A DNA stretch of 64,000 nucleotides from Nocardiopsis sp. FR4 (GCF_009830945.1 NZ_VWVV01000010.1:1-64000); one strand, 5' to 3'. Numbered from the stretch's first letter, positions 8,617 through 16,689 are shown. A program made the numbers and translations. Notes: generated by a model from the sequence alone, not told the origin.

Positions 8617-8961
8617 CGTGACGGAGTTCCTGACCGGCACGGACCGGAAGTGGGACGCGGTCTACTCGGTGTGGGGCGCGCTGTGGTTCACCGACCCGGA
8701 GATACTGCTGCCCCTGGTCCGCGAACGGCTGGAACCCGGCGGCAGGCTGGCGTTCTCCCACGCCCCCGCCGTCCCCGGGACATACGGGGTGCAGGGCGTG
8801 TACGGAGGCGGGTTCACCGGACGCCGGGTGTGGGTGTACCGGTGGGCCTACGAACCACGAACGTGGGGGGAGATCCTGACCGGCCACGGATTCCGCAACG
8901 TTCGGGTGTGGGAGGAACCAGCCCCGGAGGCCGACCACGTGGGAACACTGATCGGCGTGGC
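8615..8961 (+). repeat. 347-base direct repeat, copy 1
   Basis: Identical by eye over 347 bases to 12737-13083 in the same direction, with 4.1 kb between copies. The lack of any change points to a recent duplication or gene conversion. Confidence 0.9.
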
Positions 8962-8971
8962 TACTCGTTGA
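8615..8971 (+). pseudogene. methyltransferase remnant (3' half)
   Basis: Bases 8615-8961 are identical to 12737-13083, the 3' half of the intact SAM methyltransferase gene. The last three codons differ only silently (GCT ACT CGT here, GCC ACC CGG there) before the same TGA. The SAM-binding motif is missing, so the fragment cannot be a working enzyme even if translated from the in-frame ATG at 8582. The left junction falls inside a DUF397 remnant of opposite direction. Confidence 0.85.
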
Positions 8972-8997
8972 GAGCTGACAACCGCGCCTTTGGGCTC

Positions 8998-9552
8998 CTA
9001 CAGCGGCACCTCGGCCACGGTCAGGTCCAGGTCGCGGACCATGACCTCACTGAGCTGACGCAACTGCATCGCGGTCACCTTGGCCCCGCGCAACGAGGCA
9101 AGCCCTGACAGTCCGGACAGGTCGCTCTCCCGCAGGTCGGCACCGACCAGGGAGGAGCCCTGGAGATCAACGCCGAAGGCGCAGTCGTCGAAGACGGCCT
9201 CCCGCAGGTCGCACCCCTCGAACACGGCCTCCCTGAACGAGCAGCCCACGAACGCCACGTCACTCACGGCCCGGACCTGGACCCAGGTGGCGTAGTCGAA
9301 CTGGCAGCCCTCGAAGACCACGTCCCGGAGGGACACCCGCACCAGCGACACACCCATCAGCCTCGACGCGCGGAACCGGCACCGGTCGACGGTGACGTCC
9401 ACCAGGCGGTGCGAGGACAGGTCCACCGACCGGAAATCGGTGTTGGCGACCCTTTCCTCCTCCAACGGGTTCGGGTGCGGCCACGAGGCCACCGGGGCCT
9501 CGTCGTCGCTGGGCAGGAGCACCTTAGCGCCCCGGATCCGGGCTGTCTGCAC
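8998..9552 (-). CDS. pentapeptide repeat protein
   Basis: The 184-residue product has successive five-residue units of the A(D/N)LXX type: RFRASRL, DVVFEGCQF, FVGCSFREAVFEGCDLREAVFDDCAF, then GSSLVGADLRESDLSGL. These build a right-handed square helix like that of the MfpA/Qnr family. MfpA-like proteins mimic DNA and protect gyrase, but most pentapeptide proteins have no known job, and nothing here proves gyrase binding. The N-terminal 35 residues are outside the repeat. The gene ends only 27 bases after the methyltransferase remnant and has no operon partner. Function stays open. Confidence 0.85.
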   Translation of the reverse strand: MQTARIRGAKVLLPSDDEAPVASWPHPNPLEEERVANTDFRSVDLSSHRLVDVTVDRCRFRASRLMGVSLVRVSLRDVVFEGCQFDYATWVQVRAVSDVAFVGCSFREAVFEGCDLREAVFDDCAFGVDLQGSSLVGADLRESDLSGLSGLASLRGAKVTAMQLRQLSEVMVRDLDLTVAEVPL

Positions 9553-9690
9553 GGAACCCTCCCCGTTCTACTTGCTCCAGTTGTCCCAGGTGGAACGGTT
9601 GTCAAAGCACCCGCCACGATTCCATTGCTGCGGGTCCGCTGGTCGCAGCCGATGATGGCGGGAATCGGCGGACACACCACAGCCGCGGGT

Positions 9691-10233
9691 TCACTCCGTG
9701 TCGAAGCGCAGATCAGGAATGGTGGTCAGGTCGATGCCGTAGCGGGCGTAGACCTTGGTGGTGTTCTCCCCGGTCAGGTCCACCTCGGTGTAGCCCAGCA
9801 GGGCCGCCACGCGCACCACCTCGGCGTGGCTGTCGGCCTCGATCTCCAGGTAGGCGGGGATGCGCGGCCAGGTGTCGATCTCCACTTGGGCGCCGTCCAG
9901 GGTGAAACTGCGGCGGCGGTTCTCCTGGTAGGCCTTGGGCGTATAGCCGAGCTTGCCCAACAGGGCGTTGGCGGTGGCGAAGTCACCCACGGTGGTCTCG
10001 GTCTCGCGGGTGCCGCCGATGGCGTCGGAGTCGATCTCCTTGACCGTGAGGGTCACCTGGTTGCCGGTGTCGCGCAGGCGCACCCACCGGGAGGCGTCAC
10101 CGGGTGCGATGTCGTAGACGTAGCGGCGCTGGAGCACCTCGCCCAGCTCCGTGCCGCCCTTGTCGAGAATGCGCCGGGCCACCTGGTCGACGTCGATGTC
10201 CAGGACCTTGGCCTCGTATTCGATCGCGCTCAT
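9691..10233 (-). CDS. CYTH domain protein (class IV adenylate cyclase / thiamine triphosphatase-like)
   Basis: This 180-residue protein starts with IEYEAKVLDID, the ExExK signature that binds metal and triphosphate in CYTH proteins. Further basic and acidic strands of the tunnel fold can be seen (YVYDIAP, RWVRLRDTG, TLTVKEID, QENRRRSF, EIDTWPRIPAYLEIE). Family members hydrolyse organic triphosphates or make cyclic AMP; the substrate of this one is not evident. The ATG at 10233 is directly before the motif. A radical-SAM fragment lies just upstream on the same strand, which suggests the two once formed an operon. Confidence 0.85.
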   Translation of the reverse strand: MSAIEYEAKVLDIDVDQVARRILDKGGTELGEVLQRRYVYDIAPGDASRWVRLRDTGNQVTLTVKEIDSDAIGGTRETETTVGDFATANALLGKLGYTPKAYQENRRRSFTLDGAQVEIDTWPRIPAYLEIEADSHAEVVRVAALLGYTEVDLTGENTTKVYARYGIDLTTIPDLRFDTE

Positions 10234-10254
10234 GGCGTGGGGTTTCCTTCCGCG

Positions 10255-10362
10255 CTGCGTGCCGTTGTGGGAGAGGAAGCGGAGGTGGAGTGTGGGTTCG
10301 CCGCCGGTGAGGTGAAGCTCGGTGAGATCCATGCTCTGGCGCAACTGCCGCAGGGCGCGGCT
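10255..10362 (-). pseudogene. radical SAM protein scrap
   Basis: In the frame of the CYTH gene, the upstream bases encode LRQLRQSMDLTELHLTGGEP followed by TLHLRFLSHNG. LTELHLTGGEPTLHP is the strongly conserved second strand and GGE motif of radical SAM enzymes. The CxxxCxxC cluster motif and everything else are missing, and the preceding gene ends right beside it. It looks like a leftover of a gene that was replaced by the regulator gene to its right. Confidence 0.5.
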
Positions 10363-10372
10363 TCCCCCTGCC

Positions 10373-11680
10373 TTAGCCCCTGGCCTCAACCGCCTCACGC
10401 AACGCTGCGGCTTCCGGATATCCCTCCAGATCCGAAACCAGGAAGCGCAAGCGGATCCGTGTGGTCTCCCGAATCCTTTCGGTCGGTACCGCCTCCAACA
10501 GGTGCCAGCCCAATCCAGTCGCACTCTCACCGTCCCGAGACGCCGCATGGGAGCGCGCCAGCACCGCTGTGGCCGCTGCCCACCCTGGAGACCCCACCCG
10601 CTTCAACGCCGCCGAGTTTTCCGCATGGCGGGCAGCTCCCGCAGGGTCGCTTCCCAACACCGCTTCGGCCAGATGCAGCTCGAATTCGGCGCGATCGAAC
10701 CCGAACCGCCCGGACTCCTCGATCGCGGTGTCCATGTGCCGCCGTGCGGAAGTGACAGCCTGGGCGAGCCTGTCCCTGTCCCCGAGTGCCGCAAACGGAC
10801 GCAGGCGGCACCACGCGGTGATCTGGGCTCGGCGTAGCGGTGTGTCAGCGTAGGCCGCGGCTTGGTCAGCGAGTTCGAGTGCCTCGATCGCCCGGTCCTG
10901 TCCCATGGTGACCATGGACTGTGCTCCCAGCGCCCACCCGGAGAGGTGGATGTCGCCCGCCTGCTCACCGAGCCGGGCGGCGGTACCGAGGTGGATAAGA
11001 GCCCCAGCCGTGTCGCCTGTGTGGTGGGCGAGGTTGCCGAGCAGAGCGGACAACCACCCGAGCACTCGGCGGATGTCCCTGCTGTCATGAGCCATCAGCA
11101 GAGACCGGCATCGGGCCACCTCCGAAGCGAGCACCTTGGGTGGGTAGTCGCTGTACCGCAGGTTGTAGAACTCCAGGGCATGTTCCGCCAGGTCCCTGAC
11201 TCCCGCGCCGGGGCCGTTCAGGGCGATGCTGTCGGCGACGGCGGAGAGTTCGGGGTGCTCGGCGGGCATGTGATGCTCCTGTCGCGGCTGTGGTATGGGG
11301 TGACCGTACCAAGCAGGTGCACAGGCGGGGAGAGGAACACCCAGGCGCTCCGGAGACGCGCCGTACACCCGGGCCAAGGCGTGAACGTAGTCCAGTCCGG
11401 GCCGGGTGTGGCCGTGCTCCCAGCGGCACAGCATCGCCGTGGTCAATCCCGGGGGCGCGAGTCCGTCAGCCTGGTACACCTCCCGGACCGCGTCCACGAC
11501 GTGGGGACGGGACCACCCGTAGGCGAGTCGCCATGCCTCCAGAGAGGTAACCGGCAAGGCACGCGTGATCTCAGCGACGATCGCGGGAACGGGTGCGCCG
11601 TGGCGTTGCCGGTCGGCGCGGATACGTGCGGCTTCACGGGCGAGTTGGGCGCGTGTGGCTCGGCTGACCTTCACGTCCAT
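10373..11680 (-). CDS. helix-turn-helix regulator with TPR-like domain
   Basis: The 435-residue product has an N-terminal XRE-like DNA-binding region (residues about 40-110; LEAWRLAYGWSRPHVVDAV and MLCRWEHGHTRPG are visible) followed by about 300 residues of helical repeats rich in Ala and Leu, as in TPR regulators of actinomycetes. Such proteins often sense a peptide or small molecule through the repeat domain. It is divergent from the gene at 11855, with a shared 175-base promoter region. No kinase or peptide gene is adjacent. The start at 11680 follows the usual Met-Asp-Val-Lys opening, though a strong binding site is not obvious. Confidence 0.75.
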   Translation of the reverse strand: MDVKVSRATRAQLAREAARIRADRQRHGAPVPAIVAEITRALPVTSLEAWRLAYGWSRPHVVDAVREVYQADGLAPPGLTTAMLCRWEHGHTRPGLDYVHALARVYGASPERLGVPLPACAPAWYGHPIPQPRQEHHMPAEHPELSAVADSIALNGPGAGVRDLAEHALEFYNLRYSDYPPKVLASEVARCRSLLMAHDSRDIRRVLGWLSALLGNLAHHTGDTAGALIHLGTAARLGEQAGDIHLSGWALGAQSMVTMGQDRAIEALELADQAAAYADTPLRRAQITAWCRLRPFAALGDRDRLAQAVTSARRHMDTAIEESGRFGFDRAEFELHLAEAVLGSDPAGAARHAENSAALKRVGSPGWAAATAVLARSHAASRDGESATGLGWHLLEAVPTERIRETTRIRLRFLVSDLEGYPEAAALREAVEARG

Positions 11681-11854
11681 CTCCCAGAGGGGGTTGGGAC
11701 AGGAGAACGTACCCGGCCGCGAGGGCGCGCAACATTGCCTGATGGGGTCAATAAGTGCTCACCACGCTGGCATTGATGCGCCCACCTGCTGGGACGTCTC
11801 CTGGAGTTACACCCCCGTGGGCGGATCCACAGGGGAGAGAGAGGAGAGCAGACC

Positions 11855-12310
11855 ATGACGAGAGTCCTCGACACCCCGGCTGCCCCCACCGCGAACCGGA
11901 ACCCGCGCGGGTTCGTGGAGCCGCAGGTGTGGGACCGGCAGATCACCCTGCTCACTCGCGACCACCCGTGGGACATGGTGATGGCGAACCGGTGCTTCGG
12001 TCAGGCGATCGCCTACCTGATCACCGCGATGGAGAAGTGGGAGCAGGGTCTGGAGATGGGGTGCGGACCGCTGGTGGACATCGCCGTGCACGGGTTCATC
12101 CTGGACACGGTGAACTACCGCGCCTTCTGCGCCAAGTGGTTCGACGGGAAGTTCCTGGAGCACGTCCCCGAGGTCACGTTCAAGTACGACGGCACGGTAG
12201 AGCGCACCGCCCGGATCATCGAGGCCAACGGCTTCGCGGTGGACTGGCCGCTGTGGGACCGTGACGCGATGCGGTGCAGCCCCTGCCACCCCGGAAGCAA
12301 CTGTCACTGA
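11855..12310 (+). CDS. conserved hypothetical protein with Cys-rich C-terminus
   Basis: The 151-residue product resembles a small actinobacterial family marked by a central (V/D)DIAVHGFILDTVNYRAFC segment and a C-terminal CSPCHPGSNCH cluster that could bind a metal. In the homologues I recall, the His and Cys residues are conserved but no function is established. A GAGAGGAG binding site precedes the ATG. It is divergent from the TPR regulator and 124 bases upstream of the methyltransferase, so the two may be co-transcribed and could be controlled by that regulator. Confidence 0.7.
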   Translation: MTRVLDTPAAPTANRNPRGFVEPQVWDRQITLLTRDHPWDMVMANRCFGQAIAYLITAMEKWEQGLEMGCGPLVDIAVHGFILDTVNYRAFCAKWFDGKFLEHVPEVTFKYDGTVERTARIIEANGFAVDWPLWDRDAMRCSPCHPGSNCH

Positions 12311-12433
12311 CCAGTGGCAGGGAGGGTCGGCGCCTACGGGCTGTCGGCCCTTTTCCGTGGTTTGCCTGTGGCTTCCGGGGATCCGAGGTTAGCGTGGGAC
12401 GGGTCCTGTCCCTCACGTCACAAGGACCACGTC

Positions 12434-13093
12434 ATGGCCAACCCCACCACGGACGTCCCGAGCTACTGGGACCACTACGCGCGGGGCGTCGCCCCGCAGG
12501 AAGCGGAACAGGCGTTGGCCACCGCGCTGGAGTGGACCCAGTACCCGGGCCACGGGCCGGGGTTCGAACTCCTGGGAGAGCCCGCATCCACGCTGGAACT
12601 GGGCTCCGGACGGGGTGACGCCGTCGCGGCGCTGGCCTTCCAAGGTGTGAAAGCGGTCGGGGTGGACCTCTCCCCGGTGCAGATCGACCAGGCCCGCCAG
12701 CGCTGGGGGCACCTGGGGGCTGAGTTCCACCAAGCGGGCGTGACGGAGTTCCTGACCGGCACGGACCGGAAGTGGGACGCGGTCTACTCGGTGTGGGGCG
12801 CGCTGTGGTTCACCGACCCGGAGATACTGCTGCCCCTGGTCCGCGAACGGCTGGAACCCGGCGGCAGGCTGGCGTTCTCCCACGCCCCCGCCGTCCCCGG
12901 GACATACGGGGTGCAGGGCGTGTACGGAGGCGGGTTCACCGGACGCCGGGTGTGGGTGTACCGGTGGGCCTACGAACCACGAACGTGGGGGGAGATCCTG
13001 ACCGGCCACGGATTCCGCAACGTTCGGGTGTGGGAGGAACCAGCCCCGGAGGCCGACCACGTGGGAACACTGATCGGCGTGGCCACCCGGTGA
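12434..13093 (+). CDS. class I SAM-dependent methyltransferase
   Basis: The 219-residue protein has a Rossmann-type methyltransferase fold: motif I LELGSGRGDAVAAL near residue 55, the acidic end of strand 2 in GVDLSP, motif IV DAVYSVWGALWF, and LEPGGRLAFS after it. This pattern fits the Methyltransf_11/25 group; the substrate is unknown. CAAGGACC upstream is a weak binding site. The 3' half is duplicated exactly at 8615-8961. Start at 12434 is chosen because the frame before it is unlike any family member. Confidence 0.85.
   Translation: MANPTTDVPSYWDHYARGVAPQEAEQALATALEWTQYPGHGPGFELLGEPASTLELGSGRGDAVAALAFQGVKAVGVDLSPVQIDQARQRWGHLGAEFHQAGVTEFLTGTDRKWDAVYSVWGALWFTDPEILLPLVRERLEPGGRLAFSHAPAVPGTYGVQGVYGGGFTGRRVWVYRWAYEPRTWGEILTGHGFRNVRVWEEPAPEADHVGTLIGVATR
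12737..13083 (+). repeat. 347-base direct repeat, copy 2 (inside methyltransferase)
   Basis: Source copy of the repeat at 8615-8961. It covers the 3' half of the intact methyltransferase gene up to the fourth-last codon. Confidence 0.9.
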
Positions 13094-13127
13094 TGGAAGG
13101 CGGCTAAAGCTGCCTCTCCACGCGTGG

Positions 13128-13349
13128 TTAACCGGCCCGGATGCCCGCGCGGAAGGCAAGCCACTCGGGAGAGGTGAAGGCGAGATGGCCGAGGTGGCGG
13201 TGCTGGGTGTCGCGCACCAGGACGTTCCGGCCTTTCGCCACCTCCACACACTCACCACCGTTGGTGCTGTAGCTGCTCTTGTGCCAGTCGGAAACCTCGA
13301 CGCAGTTGCCCCCGCTACCACCGGAGTAACTGGATTTACGCCACCTCAT
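13128..13349 (-). CDS. DUF397 protein with duplicated N-terminal motif
   Basis: The 73-residue protein carries the hallmark DUF397 motif twice: WRKSSYSGGSGGNCVEVSD, then WHKSSYSTNGGECVEVAKG, followed by the usual VRDTQHRHLGHLAFTSPEW. DUF397 proteins accompany XRE-DUF5753 regulators (the WhiJ/BldB-type systems of Streptomyces development), and such a regulator lies just upstream here. The doubled first half looks like an internal duplication. It starts at an ATG preceded by a GGGAGCAGCAC stretch on the coding strand. Confidence 0.85.
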   Translation of the reverse strand: MRWRKSSYSGGSGGNCVEVSDWHKSSYSTNGGECVEVAKGRNVLVRDTQHRHLGHLAFTSPEWLAFRAGIRAG

Positions 13350-13405
13350 GTGCTGCTCCCTCAGGCGATCTGGGTACCCCGGCAACTCCGAGGTACCCAG
13401 TGCAG

Positions 13406-13597
13406 CTACGGCTGACGCGCCTTGAGGGTGTTCAGCAGACCAGCCCACTCGTCTCTGGTGAAGGAGAGATAGCCGAGTTCACGGTTTTGGGTGTCACGCA
13501 CAGCCGCTCCATCAAGCAGGTCTGCGACCTCGACACACTGGGGACCGTCAGGGCTGCTGTAGCTGGACTTGCGCCATCGAGCGACGTTCACGTCCAC
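13406..13597 (-). CDS. DUF397 protein
   Basis: The 63-residue protein has the full family pattern once: ARWRKSSYSSPDGPQCVEV at the start, then VRDTQNRELGYLSFTRDEW. It is the middle gene of a regulator-DUF397-DUF397 set transcribed on the minus strand. In related loci the DUF397 partner works with the XRE protein, possibly as its co-regulator or antagonist; which of the two copies pairs with the regulator here is unknown. Confidence 0.88.
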   Translation of the reverse strand: MDVNVARWRKSSYSSPDGPQCVEVADLLDGAAVRDTQNRELGYLSFTRDEWAGLLNTLKARQP

Positions 13598-13624
13598 GGG
13601 AGGGCCTCGTTTCCACTCTGCACT

Positions 13625-14467
13625 TTATGAGATCAGGCCTTCCAGGAAAGCAGCCGAGTCCTGCACGGACAGCGCGCTCCCTTGGGTTCGGCTGAAAACC
13701 AGCCTATGGCGGTTGATCTCGTGTTCAGCCTCCAGGTAGAAGCCCTCACCCCGTGACTCCAGGAACACAACACTGTCGGAGCTGTGACCGTCACCGAAGC
13801 CAAGGATGGTGAACGGAAGCCCGATAGCAGCGTGAGCACCTGACTTGAAGGGCAGAATCTGGATCTCAACGTTGGGACGCTGGCCAACCTCCAGCAAGTG
13901 AAGCACCTGTTCACGCATCACCTGCGGGCCTCCGACCTCGCGTCTCACGGCAGCCTCGTCGATTACAGCGAAGATGAGCGCAGGTTCTTCCCGCTCCAGC
14001 ACGTTCCGCTGCCGTTTCAGCCTTCCCTCAAGCCGCTGTGCTGCTTGCTCGCGCGTGCTGCCCACTGCGGCGTCAAGCAGAGCGGAAATGTATCGCTCCG
14101 TTTGAAGCAAACCAGGGACAAGGCCCACGTTGAACTCCTGGATCATCGTGGCTTCTGCTTCCAAGCCGACGAAGGCTCCAGGGAGAACGTCCTCGTACTG
14201 GAGCCACCACGGCTTGTGGGTGCGTGAGTCTCGGGCGATCTGGATGAGCTCCTGCGCGACATCGCTGGGCGCGCTGTAGAGCTGGCACAGCGCCATGATG
14301 TCTCCCGCCTTCAGACGCTGGAAGCTGCCAGCCTCAAGCCGTTGGATCTTGGCACGGCTCCATCCCAGGTCTTTCCAGACCTCGTCCTGCGTCAACTTCG
14401 CGGCGCTGCGCAGGCGCCTGAGCTGAATGGCCAGATAGCGCCGCCGAACAGGCATTCCAGTTGCCAC
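13625..14467 (-). CDS. XRE family regulator with DUF5753 domain
   Basis: The product is about 280 residues. An N-terminal helix-turn-helix (residues about 10-65; RRLRSAAKLTQDEVWKDLG, SRAKIQRLEAG) is followed by the DUF5753 sensor-like domain, recognised by EATMIQEFNVGLVPGLLQT, YISALL, VIDEAAVRREVGG and LPFKSGAHAAIG. This is the standard partner of DUF397 proteins, two of which follow it. A GTG at 14467 is preferred because GAGGAG lies seven bases upstream; an ATG at 14497 would give a longer form. It is divergent from the HATPase gene at 14723. Confidence 0.87.
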   Translation of the reverse strand: MATGMPVRRRYLAIQLRRLRSAAKLTQDEVWKDLGWSRAKIQRLEAGSFQRLKAGDIMALCQLYSAPSDVAQELIQIARDSRTHKPWWLQYEDVLPGAFVGLEAEATMIQEFNVGLVPGLLQTERYISALLDAAVGSTREQAAQRLEGRLKRQRNVLEREEPALIFAVIDEAAVRREVGGPQVMREQVLHLLEVGQRPNVEIQILPFKSGAHAAIGLPFTILGFGDGHSSDSVVFLESRGEGFYLEAEHEINRHRLVFSRTQGSALSVQDSAAFLEGLIS

Positions 14468-14722
14468 GGACTTCTCCTCTGCTGTGACTGCTGCCACCTG
14501 GCTGACAGTCTCCCAGGTCTGAAACGAACTATTGCGACTTTGATGCAGATACTAGACGACGCTCTTGCTAACTGAGGCGGCCTCATTTAGCTTGAGTTGC
14601 GTTGAGCCTACACATCGCTGGTAGGGCAACGTAGGGGTGTTCCCCTGCGGAACTTGCTGCGCCCTCTCATCAGCGCCTCTCTTCGCTCATCCCATGTACT
14701 TCTGACACGCGGAGGAATCACG

Positions 14723-15244
14723 ATGGACGGCTTTGGCGTACCGCGACCGAGGCGGGAGACGAACGGGAGTGGGTTGCCGCGCCGGGGCAGGCCCAGTCCC
14801 GGGACCGGGGTGCGCAGGGCCTACTTCGGCTCCGAACCCGCCCAGGTGGCGCAGATCCGCAGTTGGTGCCAGCGCGGAGCCCGGGTGCCCGCGAACCGCG
14901 CCTTCGCGCTGGTGGTCGTGGTCAGCGAGCTGACCACCAACGCCCTGACCCACTCGGCGTCCGGGCTGGCGGGCGGACACATCCGCGTGGAGATGGAGCA
15001 GTTGACCACCCGGCTCGTCCGTATCGCGGTCACCGACGACGGTCCCCGACCCGGCCAACCCATCCATTTCCCCGAGCTGCGCTCGGAGGGCGACGTGTTG
15101 GCCGCGTGCGGGCGCGGCCTGCGCTTGGTGGAACTGCTCTCCACCAACTGGGGATGGGAGGGCGAACCCGGCAGGCCGCTCACCGTGTGGGCGCACATCG
15201 ACCCCTACGCCCCCGTCCCCGAACCCGCCCACGTCCAGGTCTGA
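14723..15244 (+). CDS. ATP-binding protein, anti-sigma-factor kinase-like (HATPase_c_2)
   Basis: The 173-residue protein has the single-domain GHKL ATPase pattern: N box VVVVSELTTNALTHSAS, then IAVTDDGPRPG and a G-rich stretch AACGRGLRLVELLS. These small kinases are abundant in actinomycetes and resemble RsbW/SpoIIAB anti-sigma factors, often found beside XRE-DUF5753/DUF397 loci. The ATG at 14723 has GGAGG nine bases upstream. Its neighbour on the left is the XRE-DUF5753 regulator, so the whole stretch 13.1-16.5 kb may be one regulatory island. Confidence 0.82.
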   Translation: MDGFGVPRPRRETNGSGLPRRGRPSPGTGVRRAYFGSEPAQVAQIRSWCQRGARVPANRAFALVVVVSELTTNALTHSASGLAGGHIRVEMEQLTTRLVRIAVTDDGPRPGQPIHFPELRSEGDVLAACGRGLRLVELLSTNWGWEGEPGRPLTVWAHIDPYAPVPEPAHVQV

Positions 15245-15260
15245 AGGAAAGGGATCCGGG

Positions 15261-15512
15261 GTGGGGTGGAAACGTAGCCACGACGCCGCGCAGTACGAGG
15301 CCGCCCGCCTGCTCGATGACTTCCACACCCTCTGGTGGGTGCTCTGGGGCCCCGGCTCCCGGCGCTTCTTCGCCTTCTACCTCGGCCCGCACCACGTCAC
15401 ACCGCTCAGAGCCACCACCCCGCAGCTCCTGCATGACCTGATCGGTGCCACCGAACGCGAACTCGACTCCGACCACCGAAGGCGGGAAGCGCGGCCCCAC
15501 CCGGGCCAATGA
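15261..15512 (+). CDS. small hypothetical protein
   Basis: An 83-residue product with a GTG start close after an AAGGAAAGGGA sequence, beginning 16 bases after the HATPase gene. It contains aromatic stretches (LWWVLWGPGSRRFFAFYLGP) and an amphipathic helix near the end. I do not recognise the family. The tight spacing and the good binding site argue that it is translated in the same operon as the ATPase. Confidence 0.5.
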   Translation: MGWKRSHDAAQYEAARLLDDFHTLWWVLWGPGSRRFFAFYLGPHHVTPLRATTPQLLHDLIGATERELDSDHRRREARPHPGQ

Positions 15513-15615
15513 CACCCGCCCAAGCAGCAACACCGAAAACAACAGCGCCCCGCGCCGGTGCGTAGGACCACCGGAACGGGGCTCGATCACCACCTGAACC
15601 AACCAGGAGGAGACC

Positions 15616-16021
15616 GTGGAACACCACCCTAACGGCCGACACCGCAAGCCCCACCAGAGCCTGACCGGGCGCCTGTGGGCCCTGACCGCCACCCTGCTCG
15701 CCGCAGCACTGGCCTACGTCTTCGTCCCCCCGACCCCGCCCCGGGAACGAGCCGCACTCACCCCGCCGCCCCGAACTCCCGCCCGTTCCCGTACAGCGCC
15801 ACCCGGCGGCCCAGTGGGAGGACCTGGGCGATCCCGACCAGATCGCGGGCGCACTGGTGCGCCCCTACATGACCACCACGCCGCGACGCCCCGCCGTCCC
15901 GATGGTTCCCAGCCCCCGAATTCCTGAGGGAGACCTACTGGCACCGACCGCTCCGGCAGCGGCCGACGACCTCGGCGACCTGGCCGCCGTCATCCGCGTC
16001 TACCTGCACCGGGTCGGGTGA
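15616..16021 (+). pseudogene. probable frameshifted small membrane-anchored protein
   Basis: A GTG at 15616 after GGAGGAG opens a frame with one hydrophobic segment (LTATLLAAALAYVFVPP). This frame turns to low complexity after about residue 55. The next frame, ending with TGA at 16019-16021, instead reads as plausible protein (WEDLGDPDQIAGALVRPY, later DDLGDLAAVIRVYLHRVG), and its stop overlaps the GTG of the following gene as GTGA. The simplest reading is one 130-residue gene with a single-base shift somewhere in 15760-15790. A sequencing error is equally possible. Confidence 0.45.
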
Positions 16022-16500
16022 GCGCGATGACCACGAACACCACTCTTTCCCCGCCCCGACGCGCGGCCACCTGGTGGGAACACCGCACCTACCCCTCCCA
16101 CCTGTCCCAGATCGGGCAGGTCCGCGCCGACCTGCGCTGTGACCTGGCCGGATTCGACCCCGACCTGGTCGACACCGTCCTGCTCTGCGCGGCCGAACTG
16201 GCCGCCAACGCCGTCAAGTACGCCCCCGGCGGGAAAGAGTTCCTACGCGCCCTGGCCCTGGTCGACCCCCACACCCTGTGGCTCGCCATCGCCGACGAGG
16301 GCGGCGGCACCAGTCTTCCGCGTATCCCGGCACAGCGGTCGGACGAGGAGTGGGCGACGGCTGAAGGCCAGCGGGGGCTGATGCTCATCGACGCCCTGGC
16401 CCGGGCATGGGGCCACTACCCCCTCGGCCCCTGGCCGGGACTGGGCCTGGGCGTGTGGGCCGCCTTCCCGGTTACCCCGAGGACCCCTGAGGCCCCCTGA
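16018..16500 (+). CDS. ATP-binding protein, anti-sigma-factor kinase-like
   Basis: The 160-residue protein is a second single-domain GHKL ATPase: CAAELAANAVKYAPGG is the N box, IADEGGGTSLPR the first G box and EGQRGLMLIDALARAW the second. It resembles RsbW-type serine kinases that bind sigma or anti-anti-sigma factors. The GTG at 16018 overlaps the previous stop, which suggests translational coupling; an ATG at 16027 is an alternative. No sigma factor gene is nearby. Confidence 0.82.
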   Translation: MSAMTTNTTLSPPRRAATWWEHRTYPSHLSQIGQVRADLRCDLAGFDPDLVDTVLLCAAELAANAVKYAPGGKEFLRALALVDPHTLWLAIADEGGGTSLPRIPAQRSDEEWATAEGQRGLMLIDALARAWGHYPLGPWPGLGLGVWAAFPVTPRTPEAP

Positions 16501-16566
16501 TCTTCGGGTCAAGGATCCCCCTGACTTGTCCCCGGGTTCCGCCATAGGCCCGCTGAAAGCTGGCCT

Positions 16567-16590
16567 GGTCGGGAACATCCCGGCCCGACC
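16567..16590 (+). terminator. hairpin before the heat-shock operon
   Basis: GGTCGGG pairs with CCCGACC across a ten-base loop. It follows the HATPase gene and comes before the dnaK promoter, where a terminator is expected. The stem is short. Confidence 0.4.
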
Positions 16591-16616
16591 GACCGTTGTC
16601 AGGGCGTAGGAACTAA

Positions 16617-16637
16617 CTTGAGTCTAGTCCGCTCAAC
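16617..16637 (+). promoter_or_regulatory. HAIR operator 1 (HspR site)
   Basis: CTTGAGT, seven bases, then GCTCAAC closely matches the HspR-associated inverted repeat CTTGAGT-N7-ACTCAAG. It lies just upstream of the TTGACA box of the dnaK promoter. Confidence 0.85.
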
Positions 16638-16641
16638 TGAT

Positions 16642-16670
16642 TTGACAGCAGCGATCGGGCGAAGCAAACT
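16642..16670 (+). promoter_or_regulatory. dnaK promoter
   Basis: TTGACA at 16642 is a perfect housekeeping -35 box. With 17 bases of spacing the -10 position falls on CAAACT, a weak match. The two HspR sites flank this core. Confidence 0.55.
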
Positions 16671-16689
16671 TACGTCCGAAAGACTCAAC
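16669..16689 (+). promoter_or_regulatory. HAIR operator 2 (HspR site)
   Basis: CTTACGT, seven bases, then ACTCAAC is a second, weaker HAIR, covering the -10 and start region of the dnaK promoter. HspR bound here would block transcription directly. Confidence 0.7.

Noticed and set aside
8282..8971. 229-codon plus-strand frame ending in the methyltransferase fragment
   Set aside because: The first 110 codons run through the hairpin and an antisense DUF397 scrap. Only the fragment itself has meaning.
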